The notes under the pieces were generated by a model. That model ran no database searches. It saw nothing but the letters and a program-made list of their open reading frames with translations, and was not told where the DNA came from. From Coleophoma eucalyptorum (taxonomy: Eukaryota; Ascomycota; Leotiomycetes; Helotiales; Dermateaceae), in contig JALRME010000066.1 in the NCBI GenBank assembly GCA_026120035.1, forward strand, positions 31,464 to 95,463: a stretch of 64,000 nucleotides of DNA. The letters are read 5' to 3'. Shown piece by piece: positions 54,844 through 64,000 of the stretch (the first letter of the stretch is position 1; each line of letters begins with the position of its first letter). Position numbers and translations under genes: made by a program.

Positions 54844-57800
54844 ATGTCTACATCCAGAGCAAACACAAGCAGTGAACATTTCGCCAGCGAAACAAATACA
54901 GAATTCATGTCAAGCTCTTCGATTTCTCTAGTGTCAGGGAACACTATCCGGGTAAGGATCCAGGGCTCTGTGCAGACGAGGAACGAATCTAATGAAGATG
55001 AATGCTGTAGCTCTCATCTGTTTCACGTCGAAGCTCGGACTCTTCATCGGACATTCAATTACCGTTACTGCAGAATGAGGCCCAGCAAGGCTCTCTGTTC
55101 TCTTACGTCCAAAACCTACCCAACAGCTCGAATCTGATTTCGATCCTAAGAAACTTCTGGGCACAAGTCAAGATATCATCCTACTCAAGAGGGCAAGATC
55201 GCACTAAAGGTTTCAGACATATTGAAATAAACGCCCTTCGAACAACACCACTAGTCGATGACCGGACCGGTAGACCCTTCCTAAAGAACTGGATACGATC
55301 TAACAGATATACTCCGTTGATGTTTTTGCCTAGGCAACTCTTCGCCCAATTTTCCAAGCTTGCAAATTTCTACTTTCTATGCTTTGCGCTCATGCAGCTC
55401 GTTCCCGGACTCAGTACAATTGGAAAAAAGACGAATATCATACCCTTGATGATTTTTGTTAGCATTTCTATGGCAAAGGAGGGATTTGATGATTACAGAA
55501 GACATCGATTGGATAGCCAAGAGAACTGCCAGGTGGTTCTGTCACTTGACAAGAAAACGCCCGTAATATCAGGGAGCTTAAATTGGCGGAAAACACAATG
55601 GCGTTCACTGGTAGTTGGGGATATCATCAGACTCCAGCGCAATGAGGCAGTGCCGGCAGATATTGTGCTATTGAGTTCGACAAGTCGTGGAGGAAGCAAT
55701 GTCGCTCACATCGAGACCATAGCTTTGGATGGGGAAACTAACCTCAAGATAAAGAGGGTGGAAAGGGCCGTTGCTGAAGCATGCGCAACACCTGCTAAAC
55801 TTGCCAACTGTTCAGTCAAGTTCACCATCGAAGATCCACATCCGGATCTCTCTAGCTTTAAAGGCAAGGTAACTGTCAATGACCAAGATGCACCTCTGAA
55901 CAATGACAATGTTGTATATCGAGGCAGCGTTCTACGAAATATTTCCGAAGCAATCGCGATGGTCATGTATTCCGGACAAGAATGCAAGATTCGGTTGAAT
56001 GCGAATGGCGATGGACAGGCTCACATAAAAACTCCCCGCATACAATACATGGTCAACAAGATCGTTTTTATTGTGGCATTATTTGTGCTTGGATTATCAT
56101 TGTATAATACACTTGCATATCAAATCTGGAAATCTGATATCGAAAACAAGCTACTTTATCTTTCTGGCGCTACTGTCACAACTCACGAGTCGATATTTGG
56201 TTTCCTTATTATGTTTGCTACAATGGTACCCCTTTCGTTGTACATCAGCATGGAAATGATCAAGCTTGCACAGATCTTCTTCCTCAGCTCGGACCTCGAC
56301 ATGTACGATGAAGCGTCAAACATTCCTTGCGAAGCCAGAACGTCAACCATCAATGAAGAGCTAGGACAGATTACGCATATCTTTTCCGATAAGACCGGAA
56401 CGCTGACAGACAACGAGATGAAATTCCGGAAGATGTACGTTGCTGGAGGCATTTGGGTACACGAAGATGCAGGAGAACTCAATCAAGACCACGTTCAAGC
56501 GACGGAACGGCCAAAATTGTTCAATCCCATTTCAGAACAGCGATTAGGGTCCAATAGGAGCACAAAAGAAATGATGAGACACTTGTCAGAGAGGCCAGAC
56601 TCTGCATTTGGACAAAAAGCGATGTTGATGCTCATTTGTATGGCACTTTGTCATAGCTGTATTCCAGAGATCTCACAAGATGGTATTACTATAGACTTTC
56701 AATCAACATCCCCGGATGAGCTTGCATTGGTCAGAGCCGCCCAGGCCATGGGAGTTCTTATGTGCAGCCGCGAGCACGATTCCATTATTCTATCGCTATC
56801 CATCTCAAAAGATACATCCATTAGAACCGAGACTTACAAGGTTCTGCACGTTATCGAGTTTTCAAATGATAGGAGACGTATGTCAGTTATCGTGAGATTC
56901 CCCAATGGCAGAATATGTGTCATCTGCAAAGGTGCCGATTCTGTTCTCATGGAGCTACTGAAATTGTCGGAATCCACTGCGGAGACCATTGATCTTGAGA
57001 ATTGCGTTTCCAGCGTCACCAGATTTGCGAACGAAAGCCTCCGCACTCTTCTATATGCGTATCGCTTTCTCGACAAGGCAGAATACGAAGAGTGGAGAGT
57101 GAAGTGGGATGCAGCTACTGCAAGTCTTTGCGAGAACGAAGAGATGACGGAAAAGGTGGCCGAGCTTATTGAAGTCAACTTCGAGCTTGCTGGCGCCACT
57201 GCCGTTGAAGATAGGCTGCAGCGCGGTGTGCCGAGTTCAATCGACAAGCTCCTCCGTGCCAATATCAAAGTTTGGATGCTGACTGGCGATAAGCGAGAAA
57301 CTGCGATCAATACCGGCCATTCTTGTGGTCTCATAAAAGAGAATTCCACGATACTGGATCTCTCAGATGACAATCAATCTGGCAATATAATGGAAGCGAT
57401 TGAGTCCTACATTTCGTCTCGTAAATCAGCTGAACACAGCGTAGTTGTCCTTGACGGTCATACTTTGACAATCATTTTCAACGAATCCAGTAAATATCTC
57501 AAAGCACGATTTTTTGACTTGGCAGTTTTAGTGGACTGTGTTATCTGCTGTCGTACTCAACCCAGCCAAAAAGCGCAGGTTGTACGCGGGATCAAAATTC
57601 GAATGCCCAACGCAGTTACTTTGGCTATAGGTGACGGCGCAAACGACATAGCCATGATCCAAGAAGCTCATGTAGGCATTGGCATCACGGGAAGAGAGGG
57701 TTTCCAGGCAGCCCGCAATTCCGATTACTCCATTGCGCAATTCAGATTTCTGCCGAAGCTTCTTTTGGTTCACGGAAGGTGGAATTATGTCCGGACATGC

Positions 57801-58607
57801 AAATACATTCTGGGCACACTATGGAAAGAGGTCGTCTTCTATTTGAGCCAATCTCTCTTCCAACAGTGGGTTGGATATACCGGTACGAGTCTGTACGAGC
57901 CTTTGAGTGCGACGCAGTTCAACACCCTCTTCACGTCGCTATCCGTCATGTGTATTGGAGTCTTTGACAAAGATCTTGCCGCCTCCACGCTGCTAGCCGT
58001 GCCTGAGTTATACATATCTATGGGCCAGAGAAACGGTGGCTTCAACATTTGGATCTATCTCGGATGGACAGCTATGGCGGTCTCCGAATCGTGCATTGTG
58101 TTTTTCTCCATGCTCACTCTCTTTGGACGTGCAGAAACTACAAAAGATAACACCCTGTTCTCGATGGGTGATCTCAACTTCATCGCGGTCGTCATTATTG
58201 TCAGTCTGAAGCTTCTAGTACTCGAGATGCACAACCAGTCGATTATCACGACCATCACCTTATTATTGACTGTCGGGGCGCCTTTTCTCTGGAACCTCAT
58301 ATTTGCTGCAGCCTATCCTCTCACAACAGCTTACCATGTACGAGGAGGCTTCTTTACAGGCTTCGGACAAAATCCGTCGTGGTGGTTGACTTTGATCTTC
58401 ATCATCATTTGTGTATATATGTATGAGTTTAGTATTAGCATATTGAGAAAGGCTTTTTTTCCAACAGATACAGATGTTTTTCGGGAGCTAGAGCGAGATA
58501 ATGTCTTCATGGCGCGCTACAACGAGACTACTGCCTTAGATTCGGAATGGATCTCGAATAGATATAGCGATGAGCCGGTAGATATAACAGGTGTAAGCCT
58601 TAAGTAG
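54844..58607 (+). CDS. P4-type ATPase, phospholipid flippase (DNF3-like)
   Basis: Membrane pump that flips phospholipids toward the cytosolic leaflet, working at the Golgi/endosomes or plasma membrane. Two exons (54844-54951 and 55011-58607) give 1,234 aa; the short first exon (MSTSRANTSS...) joins in phase 0 and is followed by a Ser-rich stretch. Then come RTGRPFLKNWIRSNRYTPL and FLPRQLFAQFSKLANFYFLC, characteristic of Dnf3-type pumps. Catalytic motifs: ALDGETNLK in the actuator domain, FSDKTGTLT with the phosphorylated Asp496, KGADSVL in the nucleotide domain, TGDKRETA, and GDGANDIAMI. About ten membrane helices are visible; the two near the N-terminus and those after the P domain are clear. 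It normally partners a CDC50-type subunit, not present in the window. Yeast Dnf3 is longer, mainly in loops. A likely housekeeping gene. Confidence 0.92.
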
Positions 58608-59685
58608 AGGATTTCCGACAATTTTAATCCCCTTTTGAAGCTAGAATCACGTTTACCGTGATAAGTATTATACATCGCTTACCCTCTTAATCATTTTCTA
58701 TTTCGGACGTACTTTTCATTAGAAGTTATATAACTTAAGCTTATATCTAATTCAGGTATGAGTTAGACTCTATAGGTAATAATCCATTTTAGGGTTAGAG
58801 TATATTATAAGCTTATCAAAACTTTTCTTACGGTTAAAATTATATTTAAGGTTATAATCCAGATTTAAAAACCTTAACTTTATAACTTTACTAGATCTTT
58901 CCTAAGTGTCAAACGTCATTTACAGGTCAATGACGAGACCTAGTCACATGTTACAATAGTATCATTAGCGAGAGAGGTACTTTATACCTCTCTGCCTCAC
59001 ACTCTCTTCAATACACATGGACAAACTACTTATAAACCCAACTCGTACCTGAATTAACATACTAGTCACTTATTACGTTACCTGATGTAAAAAACAACAC
59101 TGATCAGTGAGCGCGTATAGATCAGGATGTACGTACTACTACTTGCACTACAGTAACTTACGATGACTACATCTGTTGAAGAGCGAGCTTTATCGACTCC
59201 TACGATACGGCAGTGCGACGTATTCTTAGCTGAATTACGGCCTTTGTGAACCTGAGTAGATAACCCGTTTACAGCGTAACCGGGATCTGAGGTTCGAGAC
59301 GTGCACGGACGTGCCCGGTAGGGGAGCAGTCGATCAGAGGGCGAGCGGTTACTCTAGGGCCGTAAAAAAAGTAGTCATTGAACTAACGGCAAAGGGAAGC
59401 TCCTTCTAGCACGCTGCAAATCCTTACCAACTGCTCCACGAAATCATGTACGAAAGGTACTCGTGGTGCTAACATTGTTTCCTATTGGTTCGGCTGTCGG
59501 AAAATCGTCAGCATAGCATGCCCGTGTGATGTACAGTGGATGTACATCGTCTGCTAGTGCACAGTGCACCGATAGAATGTGAAACGAAACCTAATAAATC
59601 CCGTCACATTCCCACAGGTGAAGTAAATCTATACTGATGTACTGTAGAGCGGAGATCATCTCATTACATTCAGATCGCTATCATC
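58608..59685. other. Repeat-containing intergenic region
   Basis: No gene. AT-rich with the second copy of the hairpin repeat (58915-59019), followed by a more GC-rich stretch (59150-59560) without coding potential that may be the rest of an old element. Confidence 0.5.
58915..59019 (+). repeat. Dispersed repeat, copy 2 (with hairpin)
   Basis: Aligns with 4206-4300, same orientation, about 54 kb away. Its hairpin arms are AGAGAGGTA (58971-58979) and TACCTCTCT (58985-58993). Compared with copy 1, two positions in the left arm changed and the paired positions in the right arm changed to match. Confidence 0.65.
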
Positions 59686-60416
59686 ATGCATCTATTCTCT
59701 ATGCTCCCTGCCCTTGGCTTCCTTACTATGGTCCAGTCCCAAACGGTCTATCTAATCCGCCACGGCGAGAAGCCCGATGACGGTGGAGACGGTCTTAGTG
59801 CACTGGGGCTGGAGAGAGCACAGTGCCTACGAACTGTCTTCGGTGCCAGCTCTGGCTATAATATTTCCTATATATTAGCAGAGACACCAAAAGCTAGTTC
59901 GTGGTCCTGACTTTCTCAGTCTTGAAGTGGCGTTTTTGATTGATTTACTAATATTTCAAAAAGGCGGAGCGCGCGCTCGTCCTTATGATACCGTTGAACC
60001 TCTAGCTGAGGACTTAGGATTGACAGTTGACACATCGTGTGACCGAGATGATCAAGACTGTGTTGCGGACGCTGTCAATACTTTTACCAAAAAGAATTCG
60101 GGAAATGTCCTTATCTGCTGGGAACATGATGCCTTGACAGATATTGTTACTGCGTTAGGGGATGATAACGCACCTGATTATCCTGATGACAGGTATGTTG
60201 CCCCGCTAAGCCCATATGTGCCAAATAAAGCAAAGACGCATTTTGCTTGTCTTCATATTCTATAATAGCTGCTCGATGATCTTGATCTTCAACGGATGAA
60301 TGCCTTTGAATGATACTAACCGTTATAATAGTTACAACATCATTTGGACAGATCCGAGCCCATACTCGGCAATTACAAACAGCACAAGTGAGGCTTGTCC
60401 TAGTTTGGATGATTAA
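59686..60416 (+). CDS. Small secreted histidine phosphatase (phosphoglycerate-mutase-like)
   Basis: Histidine phosphatase superfamily member. Three exons (59686-59896, 59964-60192, 60332-60416) give 174 aa. A signal peptide (MHLFSMLPALGFLTMVQS) precedes the catalytic LIRHGEKP, in which His26 would be phosphorylated. ARPYDTVEPLA and the second catalytic histidine in CWEHDAL follow, so the core is complete. It ends in NIIWTDPSPYSAI, the usual end of this small fungal subfamily. The first intron has a rare GTTCGT donor but keeps the frame and gives the expected SGARARPYDT. Substrate unknown; probably extracellular phosphoester hydrolysis. Confidence 0.85.
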
Positions 60417-61172
60417 GCTAGCACGAGTCGTCAAATTCCCACTGGAGTTTCCAACGGATCCTTGAGGCATTGATAAAAGATCGAATAGAAATCAACCTGC
60501 TCTATTACGCGCCATTTCTACAAAAGCATAAATAAGCTTTTCGGACGGATCAAACAAAATAATCTGGTTACAGAGTACGTGCTAGTACCATGATCAGGGA
60601 TGCCTAAATACGTACCATGTATCTAAATTCTTGCCTAGTGATTAGGACGTAGAAGAATAGACTAATAACATAAATGTATGTTACAAATGGTTATGGAAAT
60701 ATAATGTGACTTTTGAGACTACAATGTTAAGAACCACTCGTAAGACTCGACACTCTATGTCATTCAATAAGGACATAATACAACTTCTATTCTTTGCTAC
60801 ATAGAAATGGAGGTATACTTCGTTGGCTATGGGTAGCTATGGCAGTATCTGATCTAACGACTAGTTCTCTCAGGTTGAAAAGTTCAGTAGTGACAAATAT
60901 CTGTTAGTCCTCCATCCAGGTGATTACGTTGTTCATCCGAGGGTCTATATTAGCAACCACTCAATGGCATCTTAATTCCGAGTTGTATAACTGTTAGATA
61001 GACTATGAATGTCTATCAATACTGTAAAGTCCCTCAACTAGCATATAAAAAAGAGAAATTGAAAACCGTCAAGTCCACATAACTGTCATTTACCCATAAC
61101 ACACCTCAATGTAGGGTTTCGAACCGCCCTTGTGCTAATACGTTTGAGCTTGCGATCCCACCCAAATATCAC
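60417..61172. other. Intergenic region
   Basis: No gene seen. AT-rich, between the convergent phosphatase and protease genes. Confidence 0.5.
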
Positions 61173-62153
61173 TTAAGAGGTCCAAAGGTTGCTAGTCACA
61201 TAAGTGACATAATTGCCCAGCCTAGAATACACTCCGGCATATCCAGCTTCAGCACATCCTTCACCCCAAGACACAAGACCAAGCAAAACTCCAGTCGAGG
61301 CATCGATGATAGGTCCGCCACTGTCTCCAGAGCACGAGTCTTTACCTCCTGCATCCAAGCCAGCACAGAACATGTTGGTTGTGATGGCAGACGTGCCATA
61401 CTCAGCCCGACAATCGGCACGCGAGATAACTGGGACGGAGACCTTTCTCAAAGTTGCAGGCAAGGTTGATCCATTCTCAGTCAAAATTCCCCTGTGTTAC
61501 GGGTCAGCACTGCTTTTAGAGTAAAGTTTGTAGGGGCAGAATAGTACGGACCAACCAGCTACTGTAGTAGTGGTGTCAGCAACAGGATCCGACCCTTGTA
61601 CCGGCAGGGTGGCATAGCCGATTGTCGAGCTTGCCGTAAGGGGACTCGACAGGTGCCAGAGCGCAATGTCATTATTGACGGTACTCGAACTGTAGGAAGG
61701 ATTCACAACGATGGAAGAAACGCCGACTTGCTGGCCACCGGAAGCCCAGGTCTACAAAAAGTTAGTAAGTAGCTACTTGGAAGGAAGTCAGAACCAGGGC
61801 GGAGGAATCCAAGCAGCTGTTCTTTGTTGGCTGCTCCTATAATATTCAATAGATAAAGGGTAGTAATGACTTACGAGGGTTCCAGCGCGGACTTTGACAG
61901 CGGAGGCTGGGTAGTCAACAGAGCAATGTGCTGCTGTGAGAACAGTATAGGCGTTGAGCAATACGCCACCGCAGAAGTGCGAGCCACTATACGACAGACT
62001 GACGATATAGGGAAACTCGCCAAGAGAAGCTGTGGTTCCGCCCACGATCTCGCCAGCTCTACCGACAAGGGCTGGGAATGGCTTGGTGAGTGCTGCCGCC
62101 ATGGAGAGTGCAGGCGCTGCCACTGAGGCTGCAAGTTCAAGGATCGGCGCCAT
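61173..62153 (-). CDS. Secreted trypsin-like serine protease (S1)
   Basis: Chymotrypsin-fold protease of 265 aa from minus-strand exons 62153-61875, 61751-61552 and 61491-61173. A signal peptide and pro-region end at RAGEIVGG, whose IVGG is the classic activation site. The triad is complete: His in LTAAHC, Asp in NNDIAL, Ser in GDSGGP. The residue six before the active Ser is Asp (DSCSGDS), giving trypsin specificity (Lys/Arg), and the VSWGEGCA loop fits. Intron 2 uses an unusual GTCCGT donor but restores VAGWG. S1 trypsins are patchy in fungi and often linked to plant or insect association. The promoter lies in the AT-rich stretch downstream in coordinates. Confidence 0.92.
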
Positions 62154-62533
62154 TGTAATTGCCGAGAAAACACACTAGAGGTGAAAAAAAGGCAGAAGAT
62201 AGTCGGAGAAAAAATTGTTTGATGATCTTCAAGGAGAGGCATTCTTCCTAGATTTATATACTAACAGCTAAGATTCCACAAATAAAGTGTCCAATTGAAC
62301 ACTTGCCTACTCCGATTTCCATGTACCATCGAGAAGTCCTATCAAATAATTACCGATCCTCCTTCTTGATATGATCTGTCAAGAGGCTCGGCAGCGGTTC
62401 GAGCCCCAGAAAAGCATTCGAAAGTAGAAGGCGAAGAAACGCCAAGTAGCCAAGATAATGTCGGTACTTCTCAACATTTACTTACCGAGCACCCGTCGCC
62501 AAAATTGGTTATTCTAATCTGATCGAATCGTAT

Positions 62534-62566
62534 GAAAGCTTATCGAAAGCTTATCGAAAGCTTATC
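62534..62566 (+). repeat. 11-bp tandem repeat, three units
   Basis: GAAAGCTTATC is repeated three times without a mismatch, followed by a partial unit. Each unit contains the AAGCTT palindrome. Confidence 0.85.
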
Positions 62567-62856
62567 GAACTTCCGAAAGAAAGGCGTTTCGCCTTAAACC
62601 CCACAGATAGGTACCTTCTATATCTGAATACCAAGAGTACCAAGACCTTGGGGCTCTAGAAATAGCAGGTAGTATTTCTCATCCGTCTTATCCCGCTCTT
62701 CTATTACCTAGCACTAGGATGACAATTCCAAGGCGGTGTCTTATAATCTTAAGAACTTTTTTGTTAGTCCGGCCGGCACCGAGCAGTAACTATTAAGATT
62801 ACATGCCTTTAGCTTGTTATTTTTGTATCTCTAGTAGTAGTAATAGGAAGTATGTA

Positions 62857-62944
62857 GAGTGCTTTCTCTTCCGAGGTTAAATGATGCATAGCTTGTAATA
62901 GAACGCTTTCTCTTTCGAGGTTAGATCTTTTCTGACTTGTGTTA
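62857..62944 (+). repeat. 44-bp tandem duplication
   Basis: Two copies of about 44 bp: GCTTTCTCTTCCGAGGTTA recurs 44 bp later as GCTTTCTCTTTCGAGGTTA, and the segments between (ending CTTGTAATAGA and CTTGTGTTAGA) also match in part. Confidence 0.6.
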
Positions 62945-64000
62945 GAGAGATCTTCTTAATTCAAAGTTGTCTAACACGATTGAAAAGTGGGCAGGACATA
63001 TAAGCGAGTGGGACACTTCTAGGAATCTAATACCTTAATATCGAATTTTATAATACTAATACTACATGTTGCGAAAAAGGAATACATAGATCAACAGAGG
63101 TTGGATTTTGAGGTATCATTGACATTGTAGAAGTCAAGTGAAGTTCTGCCTGAAAGGTCTGTTTATATAAGTTGCCCATTGAATGATCATATAACACCTC
63201 TGTTCTAATACCTCCCTTCATAGGTTCCATGATAGCCTCCCTGATTCTGCATGTGTGAAGCTATTCAGAGATCCTAAATACCTCCCTAATTCCTGATTCC
63301 TTTTCAAAGAGCCATATAATGGTTCCTTCTCTCCCTCTTCTTCCTTGTTCTTTAGTTTCTTCTGTAAATCGACTGCTTTTTCTAGGTACTTAAAGAAACA
63401 GGTCTCTAAGCTATAGATAGTTTTTAGAAAAACTCGCGAGCTTTCTATGATTTTCTATACCTTCCTTAATTATAGTATACTCTAAATCTCTTAGAGTCTC
63501 TATATACAGGATCATCTCGTACCTCGTCGATAATATTATAAATAAGGTGTTTGAGAAGGAAGCTTTGTATATATATTCGATCTCTAATGTTCTATCTAGG
63601 TTGGAAAGTTCTTATTAATAGCCTTAATAAAGACAATTATATATGCCTCTACGGGGAGGATAAATTTAAGAGTATTAAGCTTGTTCCTAACTAATTTAAA
63701 ATATATAATAAATATTATAATATTATCGTAATCGCCATAGCAAAGATAAAGGAGTTATACAAATACTTAGTTCTTGATATTAAATACTTTGTCCTTTTAT
63801 TATCCCTAAAGTATCTTCCATATCTTAGAGCCTATAATATAGCCTAGGGCAAATACCTAGTGTTTATACTCGTAGTCAATAATAATTATAAGATATAATA
63901 TTGTTGGTGTTGGTTGATCTATATACCTCTTATTTCAACTGTAGCTATAATAGACAGGTCAAAATGGTAAGGTAAAACATAGATGTTCCTTATAAGTGAG

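Larger units (their letters stand above)
62154..64000. other. TA-rich region, RIP-like toward the window end
   Basis: No gene. From about 63000 on, the sequence becomes monotonous CTA/TATA-rich with stops in every frame, like the island at 23.8-25.8 kb, suggesting another RIP-degraded element that continues past the window. It holds two small tandem repeats, annotated separately. Confidence 0.5.

Noticed and set aside
59150..59560. Possible tRNA or small RNA in a GC-richer stretch containing GGTTCGAGAC
   Set aside because: No acceptor stem or anticodon arm can be folded around the box.
61110..61180. Minus-strand sequence with GGTTCGAAACC and TAGCACAAGGG resembling tRNA B and A boxes
   Set aside because: The boxes are in the wrong order and spacing for a tRNA.

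Overview
The window is nuclear DNA of a filamentous ascomycete (Pezizomycotina). The genes carry many short introns (mostly 50-150 bp) with GT...AG ends and CTAAC-like branch points. The contents are typical of that group: a CFEM-type Pth11-like receptor, cutinases, Zn2Cys6 regulators, a Ytp1-family protein, and TA-rich gene-poor islands whose repeat copies differ mainly by C-to-T and G-to-A, as expected after repeat-induced point mutation (RIP). A plant-associated Leotiomycete would fit, but that is a guess. I see no rRNA, no CRISPR and no convincing tRNA. All splice models were built by hand from donor and acceptor sites, phase and family resemblance.

Layout. 0-9 kb: a DUF6594 membrane protein, a CFEM-GPCR, an alpha/beta-hydrolase that has lost its nucleophile, and a phospholipase D-like protein with a lysine-rich tail. 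10-15 kb: two secreted cutinases separated by 2.7 kb of TA-rich DNA. 16-21.3 kb: a Zn2Cys6 regulator, an HD-domain protein and a small cupin gene. 21.6-26.3 kb: a decayed transcription factor, a partial duplicate of its end, a RIP-degraded island and a mariner-like MITE.

26.5-48.8 kb looks like a metabolic gene cluster: an AsaB/CmcJ-type hydroxylase, an MFS efflux pump, two short-chain dehydrogenases plus a relic of a third, two Baeyer-Villiger monooxygenases (BVMOs) flanking an HSL-type esterase, a Zn2Cys6 regulator and a second HSL-type hydrolase. In order, these would allow alcohol to ketone (SDR), ketone to ester or lactone (BVMO), then hydrolysis (esterase), with a pump and a local regulator. 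This is the most interesting system in the window. BVMO2 has Gln in place of the fingerprint His, and two cluster genes are best explained with GC-AG introns.

50-64 kb: a second Zn2Cys6 regulator, a Ytp1-like membrane protein, a DNF3-like P4-ATPase (lipid flippase), a small secreted histidine phosphatase, a secreted trypsin-like protease, and a repeat-rich TA-biased end.
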